This document shows positions 41,226 to 50,075 of a stretch of DNA of 64,000 nucleotides, one piece after another. Numbering within the stretch: the first letter of the stretch is position 1; each line of letters opens with the position of its first letter. The stretch spans positions 1,736,001 through 1,800,000 of the forward strand of contig NC_013235.1 of NCBI RefSeq assembly GCF_000024365.1, written 5' to 3'. Under the pieces are notes generated by a model. The model did not search any database, had not been told where the DNA came from, and worked only from the letters and a program-made list of their open reading frames with translations. Origin of the DNA: Nakamurella multipartita DSM 44233 (GTDB lineage Bacteria > Actinomycetota > Actinomycetes > Mycobacteriales > Nakamurellaceae). The position numbers were made by a program, and so were the translations under genes.

Positions 41226-41346
41226 CACGGGTCCCTCGTCTGCTGGGTCCCGGGACCCAGCACCGCCCGGTGGTCCGGGCCGGGGCCGCATCATTGCACC
41301 GGAACGGGGTCCTTCGCCTCTGCTTTCCGGGCATCTGAGTCCCTAG

Positions 41347-42771
41347 TAGTACTTTGTTAAGTTGGGTACTGAGCGTGGCATGTGGGGCAGACTCCGATCC
41401 AGTACGCGAGGAACCGCTGGAGTCTGTCCAGCAGGGCGTAGAGGGTCAGGCCTGCCCAGATGCTTTTGGGTTGGTCATTCGGAGCCGGGTCAGGAACACG
41501 TGCGCGGCGGTGACCAGGGTGGCGTGGTGGTGCCAGCCGGTCCAGCTTCGGCCTTCGAAATGGTCAAGGCCCACACCGGTTTTCAGTTCGCGGTAGTCGT
41601 GCTCGATCCGCCAGCGGATCTTGGCCAGACGGACCATGGTGGAGATCGGGGTGTCGGCGGGCAGGCTGGCGAGCCAGTAGTCGGTGGGCTCGGGCGCGCC
41701 CGCCGGCCATTCCGCGATGAGCCACTGTTCGGGCAGGGTGCCGTCGTCTGCGCGGGGGATGTCTCGGTTGGCCGGTCGGATCCGTAGAGCGGTGAACTCC
41801 GACCGCATCGCGGCGGTGCGGTTGGTCGGACCGGTCCTGGTTCCGCGCCGCCAGGTGACTTTGCGGCGGGCGCTGCGGCCAGCAGCCATGATCAGGTCCT
41901 TGCAGTTGCTGGGCGGGTCCGGGTAGGACGGTCCGGGTGGCCGGCCCCGCCCGGGCGTGCGGGCAGGGGTGACCGGTACGGCGTCGGCGGGATGGGCGCT
42001 GGTGGTGCCCTTGATCGCGAGGACGTAGTCCAGGTCCCGCTCGGTCAGGGCAAGCCGGAACGCGGTGGTGTCCCCGTAGCCGGCGTCCGCGACCACCACC
42101 GGGGGGCGGTGGCCCAGGGCCAGCAGGTCGTCGATCATCTCCAGCGCGAGCTGCCACTTCGGGCGGTGGTGCTGGGTGTCCGGGATCTGGCATCGACGCC
42201 GCCGGCGCCGCACCTCGGCGGCTGACTCTTCGGTCGATGCGGACCTATCGTCCCAGCTCACGGGCATGAACAGGCGCCAGTCCAGGGGCGCGGACGCCTT
42301 GTCGGTGACCGCGTGCACGCTGACCGCGACCTGGCAGTTCCCGATCTTGCCCAGGGTCCCCGAGTACTGCCGGGCCACGCACGCCGACTCGGTGCCCTCC
42401 TTGGCCTGACCGGTGTCGTCGACCACCCACGCCTGCGGCTCGATGGCCTGGATCGCCAGCCGGGCCAGCGTCCTGCGCACGGGAACCACGTCCCACGGCG
42501 AGTTCGTGATGAACTGCTGCAACCGCTGGTGGTCCACTCCCAGCCGCGCCGCCATCGGCTGCATCGACTTGCGTCGACCGTCCAGCATCAGCCCCCGCAG
42601 ATACACCCCGGCGGTGGCCCGCTGATCCGATCGCAACAACGACGAGAACACCTGCCCGGCAAAGGCGTCCAGTTCCTCACCCACAGCAGCGAAACCAGCA
42701 GCATCCACACCCCAATTCTCTCCGAAAACCGGTGCAGCACAACGTAGACACGCCGACCTAACAAAGTACTA
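41347..42771 (-). mobile_element. IS701-family-like element
   Basis: Inverted ends TAGTACTTTGTTAAGTTGG (from 41347) and CCGACCTAACAAAGTACTA (to 42771) differ at two positions. The 4-base target duplication CTAG flanks both (41343-41346, 42772-42775), as is usual for IS701. One transposase gene fills the element. Confidence 0.85.
41446..42708 (-). CDS. IS701-type DDE transposase
   Basis: 420 residues from GTG 42708. Acidic residues of the active site lie in AWVVDDTGQAKEG, VVVADAGYGDTTAFR and, for the Glu, RIEHDYRELKTGVGLDHFEG, followed by RSWTGWHHHATLV, the usual IS701/IS4-like end. The length is normal, and the frame is intact from the start to the stop near the left end, so the element may be active. 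It occupies a cluster with two other insertion sequences. Confidence 0.88.
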   Translation of the reverse strand: MDAAGFAAVGEELDAFAGQVFSSLLRSDQRATAGVYLRGLMLDGRRKSMQPMAARLGVDHQRLQQFITNSPWDVVPVRRTLARLAIQAIEPQAWVVDDTGQAKEGTESACVARQYSGTLGKIGNCQVAVSVHAVTDKASAPLDWRLFMPVSWDDRSASTEESAAEVRRRRRRCQIPDTQHHRPKWQLALEMIDDLLALGHRPPVVVADAGYGDTTAFRLALTERDLDYVLAIKGTTSAHPADAVPVTPARTPGRGRPPGPSYPDPPSNCKDLIMAAGRSARRKVTWRRGTRTGPTNRTAAMRSEFTALRIRPANRDIPRADDGTLPEQWLIAEWPAGAPEPTDYWLASLPADTPISTMVRLAKIRWRIEHDYRELKTGVGLDHFEGRSWTGWHHHATLVTAAHVFLTRLRMTNPKASGQA

Positions 42772-42775
42772 CTAG

Positions 42776-44573
42776 GACGCTCCTGAATTATCCGTATGTC
42801 GGCCCCTGTTGATCTTGTGGGTTCGGGATGATCTTGGTGTGCAGGGTCGGTCGCGGGATCAGCGTGAGTTGTTGGATGCCGAGTCGGTAGTCGGTGGGCT
42901 GCTCAAGCCGGGCAGCGTGTTCGCGTTTCTGGCCGCGCACCGTCGGGAGGTGTTCCCGGACGGCATGTTCGCGGATCTGTTTCCGTCGGGTCGGGGCCGC
43001 CCGTCAGTGCCGGCCGACGTGATGGCGTCGGTGATTGTGCTGCAGGCTCTGCACGGCCTGTCCGACGCGGACACGGTGGACTCGGTGACGTTCGATCTGC
43101 GGTGGAAGGCAGCGTGCGGGTTACCGGTGACCGCTGCGGCGTTCCATGCCACGACATTGACGTACTGGCGGCGTCGGCTGGCCGCTTCGCAGTCGCCGAA
43201 CCGGATCTTCGACGCGGTCCGCCAGGTCGTGGACCAGACCGGGGTGCTGGCTGGAAAGAGCAGGCGAGCGTTGGATTCCACGATCCTGGACGACGCGGTC
43301 GCCACCCAGGACACGGTCACCCAGTTGATCGCGGCGATCCGCCGGGTCCGCCGCGAGGTACCCGGCGCCGCCGAGGTCGTCGGCGAGCACTGCTCGGCTC
43401 ACGACTATGACGACCCGGGCAAACCGGCGATCGCCTGGAACGATCAGCAGGCCCGCGAGGCCCTTGTCGATGCGCTGGTCACCGACGCGCATCGGGTGCT
43501 GGGACACCTGCCCGACCAGGAGCTCGGACCGAAGGCGGCGGACGCGGTCGCCCTCTTGGCGTTGGTCGCCGGGCAGGACGTGGAACCGGTCGAGGGCTCG
43601 GACGGCACCGACGGACGGTGGCGGATCGCGCAGCGGGTCGCCCCGGACCGGGTGATCTCCACCGTGGACCCGGAGGCGCGGCACGCCCACAAGACCGTCC
43701 ACCGGCGGCAGGACGGGTTCAAGGCACACATCGCGGTCGAACCCGACACCGGTCTGGTCACCGCCTGCGCGGTGACCATGGCCAGCGGACGCGGCAACAG
43801 CGACGCCGAGGTTGGACCCACCTTGCTGGCACAGGAGACCGAAAAGCTGCACGTGCTGGCCGATTCGGCGTACGGATCGGGATCCGCGCGGGCCGAACTG
43901 GACCATGCCGGGCACATCGCGTTGATCAAGCCGTTCCCGCTGCGGTCGGCCGTGCCGGGCGGGTTCACCCTGGACGACTTCACCGTCGACCCCGAGGCCA
44001 GGACGGCCACCTGCCCGAACGGGGTGACCCGGTCGATCACCGCGCAATGGTCCGTCACCTTCGGAGCGGCTTGCCGCGGCTGCCCGCTCCGGGCCCAATG
44101 CACGACCAGCGACGCCGGTCGATCGCTGAAGCTGACCGAGTACGAAAGCCTGCTCAGGGCGGCCCGTCGACAAGCGGAAACCGAGGACTTCCAACAGGTC
44201 TACCGACGGCACCGGCCGATGGTCGAACGATCGATCTCCTGGCTGGTCCGCGGCAACCGCAAAGTCCGCTACCGCGGCGTCGCCAAGAACGACCACTGGT
44301 GGCACCACCGCGCCGCTGCGATCAACCTCAGGCGAATGCTCACCCTCGGGCTGACGCGGGTGAGCGGGACGTGGACCATTGCACCGGCCTGACCGGCCGG
44401 CACGAGACCTCACCGGGCCGTGAGCAACGGCCCGTCCCTCCGATCAGTCAGGAGAATCATCCAGGGCCGGGCGACGACTCAGGACCACCCCTGACAGCCC
44501 GATCACGCGCGAACGCTCCCACTGTCCCAAAGCGAACTCCCGAACCCACAAGTGACCGCTATTCAGGAGCGTC
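42776..44573 (+). mobile_element. IS1182-family-like element
   Basis: Ends GACGCTCCTGAAT (from 42776) and ATTCAGGAGCGTC (to 44573) are perfect inverted repeats of 13 bases, and a second matching block, TGTGGGTTCGGG, lies inside both ends. CTAG borders both sides (42772-42775 and 44574-44577), and the left CTAG is shared with the IS701-like element. Confidence 0.82.
42839..44392 (+). CDS. IS1182-type DDE transposase
   Basis: About 517 residues from GTG 42839 (TTG 42809 is in frame upstream but lies close to the inner inverted repeat). The N-terminus has the family's VPADVMASVIVLQALHGLSD. The DDE residues are in RRALDSTILDDAV, HVLADSAYGSGSARAEL and QVYRRHRPMVERSISWLVR. A zinc-like cysteine group CRGCPLRAQC lies before the last, as in IS1182. 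The frame is intact. The gene runs away from the IS701-like transposase. Confidence 0.88.
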   Translation: MQGRSRDQRELLDAESVVGGLLKPGSVFAFLAAHRREVFPDGMFADLFPSGRGRPSVPADVMASVIVLQALHGLSDADTVDSVTFDLRWKAACGLPVTAAAFHATTLTYWRRRLAASQSPNRIFDAVRQVVDQTGVLAGKSRRALDSTILDDAVATQDTVTQLIAAIRRVRREVPGAAEVVGEHCSAHDYDDPGKPAIAWNDQQAREALVDALVTDAHRVLGHLPDQELGPKAADAVALLALVAGQDVEPVEGSDGTDGRWRIAQRVAPDRVISTVDPEARHAHKTVHRRQDGFKAHIAVEPDTGLVTACAVTMASGRGNSDAEVGPTLLAQETEKLHVLADSAYGSGSARAELDHAGHIALIKPFPLRSAVPGGFTLDDFTVDPEARTATCPNGVTRSITAQWSVTFGAACRGCPLRAQCTTSDAGRSLKLTEYESLLRAARRQAETEDFQQVYRRHRPMVERSISWLVRGNRKVRYRGVAKNDHWWHHRAAAINLRRMLTLGLTRVSGTWTIAPA

Positions 44574-44644
44574 CTAGCCTCGATCTTTCTTCCGGTGGTC
44601 GGGCGGCCTCGTAGCCGTTCCTCATGATCATTTTTGTCCTCCTC

Positions 44645-46232
44645 TGTTGATCATGGGTTGGCTGCTGAACCCGTGGTCGCCTGGGTGGGCGCCGGGTTCC
44701 ACTGCCCGGTTCGGGTCCTTGGTCGGAGATGGTGGTCGGGTCGGTGGGTCAGGTCAGTTGCGGCAGGTTCCGCAGCCGGGCCAGGCCGTGCAGGAGGAGG
44801 TCGCGGTGGGGTGCGTGCGCGGACAGGCGGAGCCAGGTACGGCGGGCTTTGCGGCCGATCCGGGCGGCGACGCTGAACAGTCGGTGCCGCAGCTTCTTGG
44901 GCTCCCAGGTCCGCGCCGGGGTGCCGGTGAAGGCGAGCATCTGCATCCATGCGGTCAGTTCGGTGGCCAGTTGCACGACCGCGATCCACACTTGATTCTG
45001 GGCAAAGTCGTTGAGGGGCAGGTTGTTCAGGCCGGTGTCCTTCGAGTTGCGGATCCGGTCCTCGCAGCGGGCGCGGCGCCGATGCCGCAGTTCCAGATCC
45101 GCGAGCTGTCCGCCTTTGGTGTTCGTGGCGAACGCGGTGAGCCGGTTGCCGTTCGAGTCGGTGAACTTCAGCTGGGCACCGGGATGGGGTCGTTCGGCGC
45201 GGACGATGACCCGCATGTCCTTGGGCCAGCCCTTGAGCTTGAGGACCCCGGTCAGTTCGGCCACCCAGGCCCCGTCCCGGGGCTCCTGGTCGGCGTTGTA
45301 CGCGGGTGTCCACGCCGCCTCCGGCAGGGCGTCGACCTTGGCGGTGATGTCGGTGGTCAGGGTGAACCCGACCGAGTACTGGACCCGTTGCCGGGCCATC
45401 CAGTCCACGAACTCGTGGGTTCCGCCGGCCCCGTCGGTGCGGACCAGCACACCGCGGCCGGGCCGTCGGTCCGCCGTGGTGCAGGGCAGTTGCGCGAGCG
45501 CGGCCTTGACCACGCTGATGTGGTCGGCTGCGGTGTTGGAGCCGGCGTTGCCCGGCCTCAGCAGCATCGCCAGGGGTTCACCGGTGCCGTCCGGGCCGTG
45601 GTCGGCCCACGCGCCGATCGGGTGGAACCCGAAGCCCTTCTTGAATGTTGCTGCTGCCAGCTGCTTTTCGGAGTGCGCGGTGACCAGGGTGGCGTCCACG
45701 TCGACGACCAGCGGCGCCTTCGCCGACCGGTCATGGTTCGGTGCGGCGGGTCCGGCCAGCTTCCACGCCCGGGCGCGGGCTGCCGCCCGCGCGGTGTCGA
45801 TCGCCTTCAGCGCTGCCGTCGCGTCCGAGGCGAGGGTGTCGATCAGCCGGGACACAGTCGGGTCGGACGCCACATGACCGAACACGGCGGGCTCGGCCCG
45901 CAGTTGGGCGATGTCGGCCAGGCAGTCACCGCCGATCGCCAGCGAGATCGCCAGGTCGAGCAGGATCTTGCCCGGGTCGTGCACCGCCATCGGCTTGCGC
46001 CACGGCCTCAACGCCGCCGACAACCCACGACCCAAACCGACCCTGTCCGCGGCCAAGGCCAGCAGCACCGACCCGCCGTGGGACACCACCCGCTTGCCGG
46101 TGGCATCGACTCGGAGCGACGGGTACAGCCCGGTAGACTTCCGCATCGGAAAGGTGCTCCTGGTTCTGGTTCGATTGGTCCCTCAGCAAGACCTATCTTC
46201 CCAGGTCAGAGCACCTTTCCTCATGATCAACA
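44645..46232 (-). mobile_element. IS1380-family-like element
   Basis: TGTTGATCATG at 44645-44655 and CATGATCAACA at 46222-46232 are 11-base inverted ends around a single transposase gene, about 1.59 kb. I could not define a clear target duplication (CTC borders both sides). Confidence 0.75.
44749..46146 (-). CDS. IS1380-type DDE transposase
   Basis: 465 residues from ATG 46146. The N-terminus has LDLAISLAIGGDCLADIAQL, and active-site acid residues lie in APLVVDVDATLVTAHSEKQL and GVLVRTDGAGGTHEFVDW. The RRRARCEDRIRNSKDTGLNN motif holds the Glu, followed by NQVWIAVVQLATELTAWMQM. All are hallmarks of IS1380. The frame is intact. It is the last of three adjacent insertion sequences and lies about 210 bases before the DUF4389 gene. 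Confidence 0.88.
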   Translation of the reverse strand: MRKSTGLYPSLRVDATGKRVVSHGGSVLLALAADRVGLGRGLSAALRPWRKPMAVHDPGKILLDLAISLAIGGDCLADIAQLRAEPAVFGHVASDPTVSRLIDTLASDATAALKAIDTARAAARARAWKLAGPAAPNHDRSAKAPLVVDVDATLVTAHSEKQLAAATFKKGFGFHPIGAWADHGPDGTGEPLAMLLRPGNAGSNTAADHISVVKAALAQLPCTTADRRPGRGVLVRTDGAGGTHEFVDWMARQRVQYSVGFTLTTDITAKVDALPEAAWTPAYNADQEPRDGAWVAELTGVLKLKGWPKDMRVIVRAERPHPGAQLKFTDSNGNRLTAFATNTKGGQLADLELRHRRRARCEDRIRNSKDTGLNNLPLNDFAQNQVWIAVVQLATELTAWMQMLAFTGTPARTWEPKKLRHRLFSVAARIGRKARRTWLRLSAHAPHRDLLLHGLARLRNLPQLT

Positions 46233-46358
46233 CTCTGCCGATCAGAATTACGATGAAAGCGGCAGGCTAGGTTCACATCGGGCCGCAACCGTCGGGTTCT
46301 GCCTGCCGGCCGCGTGGGGGGACGGTCCTGCAGGCCACCACCGAGGAGAGGGGCTTTC

Positions 46359-47015
46359 ATGACCGAGAGCACAGTCCAGTACGCCGCCCGGTTCGACGTC
46401 GACTACCCGGAGAAGCTGGACCGGGTCACCAGCGCATTTCGGTTCCTGTGGATCATCCCGATCGCGATCGTGGTGAGCGTGCTCTCGGGCACGGCCGTCT
46501 CGACCACCACCGTCGTCACCGCGACCGGCGAGGTGGTCAGCCAGGTTTCGCGATCGGCCGGCGGCATTGCCGGTGGGCTGTTCGGTGCCACCCTGCTGAT
46601 GATCTTGTTCCGGCGCCGGTATCCACGTTGGTGGTTCGACTTCGCGTTGCAGTTCAACCGCTTCACCGCGCGGGTCGCGGCCTACGGCGCGTTGCTGACC
46701 GACCGCTATCCCTCCACCGTGGAGGAACAGGCCATTCACTTGGATCTGGACTACCCCGACGTCGAGAAGCAACTCAACCGGTGGCTACCGCTGGTCAAAT
46801 GGTTCCTGGTGATCCCGCACCTGATCGTGCTGTTCTTCCTGTTCATCGGCGCCGCGTTCGCGGTGATCATCGCCTGGTTCGCCATCCTGTTCACCGGGCG
46901 GTATCCACGCGGCCTGTTCGATTTCGTCGTCGGCGTCGGGCGGTGGGCGCTGCGAGTCTCCGCCTACGCCACCTTGCTGCTCACCGACCGCTACCCGCCG
47001 TTCAGCCTGCACTGA
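46359..47015 (+). CDS. DUF4389 membrane protein
   Basis: 218 residues from ATG 46359, which follows GAGGAGAGGGG. Four hydrophobic helices in two halves, each ending in a repeated YP motif: RRRYPRWWFDFALQFNRF and TGRYPRGLFDFVVGVGRW, then LLLTDRYPPFSLH. This duplication is the mark of DUF4389. The protein is predicted to lie in the cytoplasmic membrane; its role is unknown. Its upstream DNA is only 126 bases long between the IS1380-like element and the start, so the insertion may have cut off older regulation. Confidence 0.85.
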   Translation: MTESTVQYAARFDVDYPEKLDRVTSAFRFLWIIPIAIVVSVLSGTAVSTTTVVTATGEVVSQVSRSAGGIAGGLFGATLLMILFRRRYPRWWFDFALQFNRFTARVAAYGALLTDRYPSTVEEQAIHLDLDYPDVEKQLNRWLPLVKWFLVIPHLIVLFFLFIGAAFAVIIAWFAILFTGRYPRGLFDFVVGVGRWALRVSAYATLLLTDRYPPFSLH

Positions 47016-47026
47016 GCCACGAGCGC

Positions 47027-47497
47027 TCAGCCGGTTCGCGCCAGGTAGGCGCCCAACGTGTCGAGCAGGCCCCGGCTGCCGGTCTCCCGGTTCGGCCCGT
47101 CGGCCCAGAACTGGTCGAAGAAGACCCCGTGTTCGACATGCGTGAACCGGGTGCCGCCCGCGATCGGCTCGAACTCGAACGAGGCCACTGAGGTCGACAT
47201 GTGGATCCCGTCGATCCACATGTCGTAGGTGGTGACGATGCGGACGGGCTCGACGATGTCGGTATAGGTGGCCACGTACCGGGTGACCGGGCCCCGGTGG
47301 AACTTTCCCTCGGCCACGTCGCGGCCACCGACCCGGAAGTCGAACGACCACTCCCGGGGCTCGATGGCCGCGCCGCCACCGAACCACTGCAGTTTCTGGT
47401 CCTCCTGGGCGAAGGCGGTCCAGATCCGGTCGACGGCCACCGGATAGTCGCGGGTGAGGGTGAAACCGGAACGGGCCAGCCGCCGTTCGATCGTCAT
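47027..47497 (-). CDS. SRPBCC/AHSA1-like protein
   Basis: 156 residues with the START-like fold typical of AHSA1 proteins: TLTRDYPVAVDRIWTAFAQE at the start, ATYTDIVEPVRIVTTYDMWI in the middle and GGTRFTHVEHGVFFDQFW near the end. Such proteins bind hydrophobic ligands. They are often encoded beside an ArsR-type regulator, as here: ArsR, RibD-like and SRPBCC genes follow one another with 1 and 9 bases between, so one transcript is likely. The ligand is unknown. Confidence 0.87.
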   Translation of the reverse strand: MTIERRLARSGFTLTRDYPVAVDRIWTAFAQEDQKLQWFGGGAAIEPREWSFDFRVGGRDVAEGKFHRGPVTRYVATYTDIVEPVRIVTTYDMWIDGIHMSTSVASFEFEPIAGGTRFTHVEHGVFFDQFWADGPNRETGSRGLLDTLGAYLARTG

Positions 47498-47506
47498 GGA
47501 CAGGTC

Positions 47507-48157
47507 CTATCGGGTGAAGGTGACGTGGATGGTGCCGCTTTCGGCCACTTCCGAGCGCACCTGATGGGTGATTTCCAGGCCGCGCAGGTCGTCCCACAGC
47601 CGGGTGCCCCGGTCCAGCAGGATCGGCGCGATCGAGACGTGCAGGTCGTCGACCAGGCCCGCGAGCAGGAAGGCGCGAGCGGTGCCGACGCCGCCGCCGA
47701 CCCGCACGTCCAGGCCGCCGGCCGCCGCCGTCGCCTCGGCGAGCACCTCCTCGATGGCGGCGGGGGAGCGGAAGTGGAAGGTCGTCCCACCCTGCATCGG
47801 CATGGACGGCCGCGGCGCGGTGTGGGTCAGCACGTAGACCGGGGCGTGGAACGGCGGCTCGTCCCCCCACCAACCCTTCCAGTCCGGGTCGTCGGGGAAC
47901 GAATGCAGGCCGAACATAGCCGCCCCCATGATCTCCGCCCCGATACCCTCGAAGTACCCGGTGGCGTAGGCATCGTCGACCCCGGTGGTGCCGGCGCCGC
48001 TGGTGTCGCCCAGGACGCGCCGGCGGAACGTCCGGGTCGCGGTGTAGGCGCCGACCAGGCGGCCCCAGTCCTCGCCCATCGGATTCTCCGGGGTGGGGTT
48101 CGCCGAGGAGGCGTAGCCGTCCAGCGAGATGTTCAGATCGATGCGCACACGGGTCAT
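47507..48157 (-). CDS. RibD C-terminal/dihydrofolate-reductase-like protein
   Basis: 216 residues. NISLDGYASSANPTPENPMG is the N-terminal signature, GAAMFGLHSFPDDPDWKGWW the middle, VRVGGGVGTARAFLLAGLVD the nucleotide-binding helix, and SIAPILLDRGTRLWDDL the late loop. A NADPH reductase fold is predicted, with substrate unknown. The start at 48157 is one base from the stop of the ArsR gene upstream, so they are co-transcribed. It is a distant relative of the product at 48616 on the other strand. Confidence 0.87.
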   Translation of the reverse strand: MTRVRIDLNISLDGYASSANPTPENPMGEDWGRLVGAYTATRTFRRRVLGDTSGAGTTGVDDAYATGYFEGIGAEIMGAAMFGLHSFPDDPDWKGWWGDEPPFHAPVYVLTHTAPRPSMPMQGGTTFHFRSPAAIEEVLAEATAAAGGLDVRVGGGVGTARAFLLAGLVDDLHVSIAPILLDRGTRLWDDLRGLEITHQVRSEVAESGTIHVTFTR

Positions 48158-48158
48158 C

Positions 48159-48497
48159 TCAGGTTTCCTTTCCGGTGGTGCGGGTCAGATGCAGGCCGAG
48201 CCGGTCGGCCTGGTGTTCGGCGGGGGTTCGCTGCTCGCCGAGCCACAGGTGCAGCACGTCCAGGGCGCCCGGCCGCAGGCTCACCGTGCGCACCCGCCCG
48301 TGTTTCTCGGACGTGATCAGTCCGGCGTTCTCCAGCACCCGCAGGTGCTGCAGGAGCGAGGGCAACGCCATCGAGAACGGCGCCGCCAGTTCGGACACGA
48401 CGGCGGGGGACTTGGCCAACCGCTCCACGACGGCCCGGCGCGTCGGATCCGCGAGCGCGCGGAGCACGGCGTCCAGCTCGTCGTGATAGTTAGGCAC
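48159..48497 (-). CDS. ArsR-family transcriptional regulator
   Basis: 112 residues from GTG 48497. Winged helix-turn-helix sequence: AVLRALADPTRRAVVERLAK, then SPAVVSELAAPFSMALPSLLQHL for the recognition helix and GLITSEKHGRVRTVSLRPGA for the wing. No CxC metal motif is present, so it is probably not a metal sensor; ArsR proteins next to SRPBCC genes usually are not. Its start codon lies within a 30-base perfect palindrome, which suggests autorepression and control of the divergent RibD-like gene. Confidence 0.88.
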   Translation of the reverse strand: MPNYHDELDAVLRALADPTRRAVVERLAKSPAVVSELAAPFSMALPSLLQHLRVLENAGLITSEKHGRVRTVSLRPGALDVLHLWLGEQRTPAEHQADRLGLHLTRTTGKET

Positions 48498-48512
48498 ATG
48501 CCTAACTATCAC
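48483..48512. promoter_or_regulatory. 30-bp palindromic operator over the ArsR start
   Basis: GTGATAGTTAGGCA (48483-48496) and TGCCTAACTATCAC (48499-48512) are perfect 14-base arms around CA. The regulator's GTG start lies inside. The divergent gene begins 104 bases away. The size and symmetry fit a dimeric ArsR site. Confidence 0.75.
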
Positions 48513-48615
48513 CGCCGGACGGCCGTTCGTCAAACCCGTCGGCGGGCTGGCGATGAATTCGGTGCGGCCACGCCGTCTGACCGGGGGAAGGCACCCACCG
48601 ACCAAGGAGCACACC

Positions 48616-49230
48616 ATGGGCAAGCTGATCGTCACCGAGTTCATGACGTTGGACGGCGTCGCGCAGGCCCCGGGCGGACCGGACGAGGACCGCGAGAGCA
48701 GCTTCGAGCACGGGGGCTGGCAATGGCCGGTCTCGGACCCGGAGTCCGGCGAGGTGATGTACCAGGAGGCCAGCAGCATGAAAGCGCTGCTGCTGGGCCG
48801 CAAGACCTACGACATCTTCGCCCAGTACTGGCCCCAGGCGCCGGCCGAGATGCCGTTCACCGCACTGCTGAACAGTGTTCCCAAGTACGTGGCCAGCCGC
48901 ACCCTGGCCGAGCCGCTCAACTGGTCCGGATCGACCTTGCTCAGCGGTGATTTCGGCGAGAGCATCACCGCCCTGAAGCAGCGCTACGACGAGGTGCAGG
49001 TGATCGGCAGCCTGGACATGGTGCAGTCCCTGCTGCGGCTGGGCCTGGTCGACACGATGAATCTGTGGGTGTACCCGTTGGTCTTGGGCACCGGCAAGAA
49101 GGTCTTCGACGGCGGGACCGTGCCCACCGCGCTGCGTCTGACCGCCTCGCAGATCTACCCGGGCGGGGCCGCGCACCTGACGTACGAGACGGCCGGCGCA
49201 CCCACCTACGCCACGATGCCCGACGAGTAG
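48616..49230 (+). CDS. RibD C-terminal/dihydrofolate-reductase-like protein
   Basis: 204 residues from ATG 48616, which follows AAGGAG. Features are VTEFMTLDGVAQAPGGPDED at the start, KALLLGRKTYDIFAQYWPQ with the NADPH-contact motif, VQVIGSLDMVQSLLRLGLVD for the helix, and YPLVLGTGKKVFDGGTVPTA for the late loop. A reductase of unknown substrate. It faces away from the ArsR unit across the 30-base palindrome, so it is probably under the same regulator. Confidence 0.88.
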   Translation: MGKLIVTEFMTLDGVAQAPGGPDEDRESSFEHGGWQWPVSDPESGEVMYQEASSMKALLLGRKTYDIFAQYWPQAPAEMPFTALLNSVPKYVASRTLAEPLNWSGSTLLSGDFGESITALKQRYDEVQVIGSLDMVQSLLRLGLVDTMNLWVYPLVLGTGKKVFDGGTVPTALRLTASQIYPGGAAHLTYETAGAPTYATMPDE

Positions 49231-49246
49231 ATCCGATGGATGCCCA

Positions 49247-50013
49247 TCAGCCGGCGAGGAGGGTCACGGTGAAGATCGCCCAGTCGACGAGCAGGTGCGC
49301 TCCGAACGCGACCAGGATGTTCTTGGTCCGGATGTAGGCCAGGGTCAGCACAATCCGGGCCAACCGATGACCAGGAAGCACTGCAGCACGTTCCAGTCGT
49401 AGGTGGGCAGATGCGCGGCGCCGAACCAGATGGCGGTCACCACCCAGGCGATGAGCACCGAGGCGGTGCGGGACAGACCGGCCTTCGAATAGGCGAAGTA
49501 CAGCACCGCCAGGAACGGGATGAGGCTGAACAATTCCTCACCGAAGAGCTGGATGAAGGTCCCGACATAGAAGAAGGCCAGGTCGCCAGCCGTCGTGAGG
49601 CCGTCGGCCGCCTGGTTCGCGACGAGATGACCGGGGTACAGGCCATTGATGACCGCCGCCACCAGGCCGGTGAGCGCCAGATTGATCAGCCAGAACGCGA
49701 GGATGGTCAGCAGGTCCCGGCCGTGCAGGGGCCGGAAGATGCAGCGCCACCACTTCCCGGTGAAGGCGATGAAGGCGGCCAACGGGATGGCGACGAACAG
49801 GATGCGAACGCCGAGCTGGGCGAGATTGCTTCCGGCCGGGATCAATGACAACGCCAGGAATCCGGCGGCGGCGGCCAGGATCATCACGATCCATTTCCAC
49901 GCCGCGATCTCGATCGGTTGGCCGGCGTAGAACGGAAAGTCGGCGCCGTCGTCGCGTTCGAAGAACTTGCCGAGCCGGCGCTGGGCCGTGAACTCCGGGT
50001 TCGAAGTGGTCAT
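49247..50013 (-). pseudogene. CPBP intramembrane protease, frameshifted at the C-terminus
   Basis: From ATG 50013 the protein has several helices. It carries the CPBP motif 1 (LFGEELFSLIPFLAV, though lacking the usual third Glu and Arg) and motif 2 (IWFGAAHL). Translation stops at 49345. One added G near 49355 would continue as ARIVLTLAYIRTKNILVAFG plus AHLLVDWAIFTVTLLAG to a stop at 49247, giving the third His motif. So the last helix is lost by a single-base deletion. CPBP proteins are membrane peptidases or chaperones, often linked to bacteriocin resistance. Confidence 0.75.
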
Positions 50014-50075
50014 GACGGGCTCACTCTCTGGTCGGCGGCTTGGAGCAGCGCGTACCCACGACCAGTGCCGGGTAA

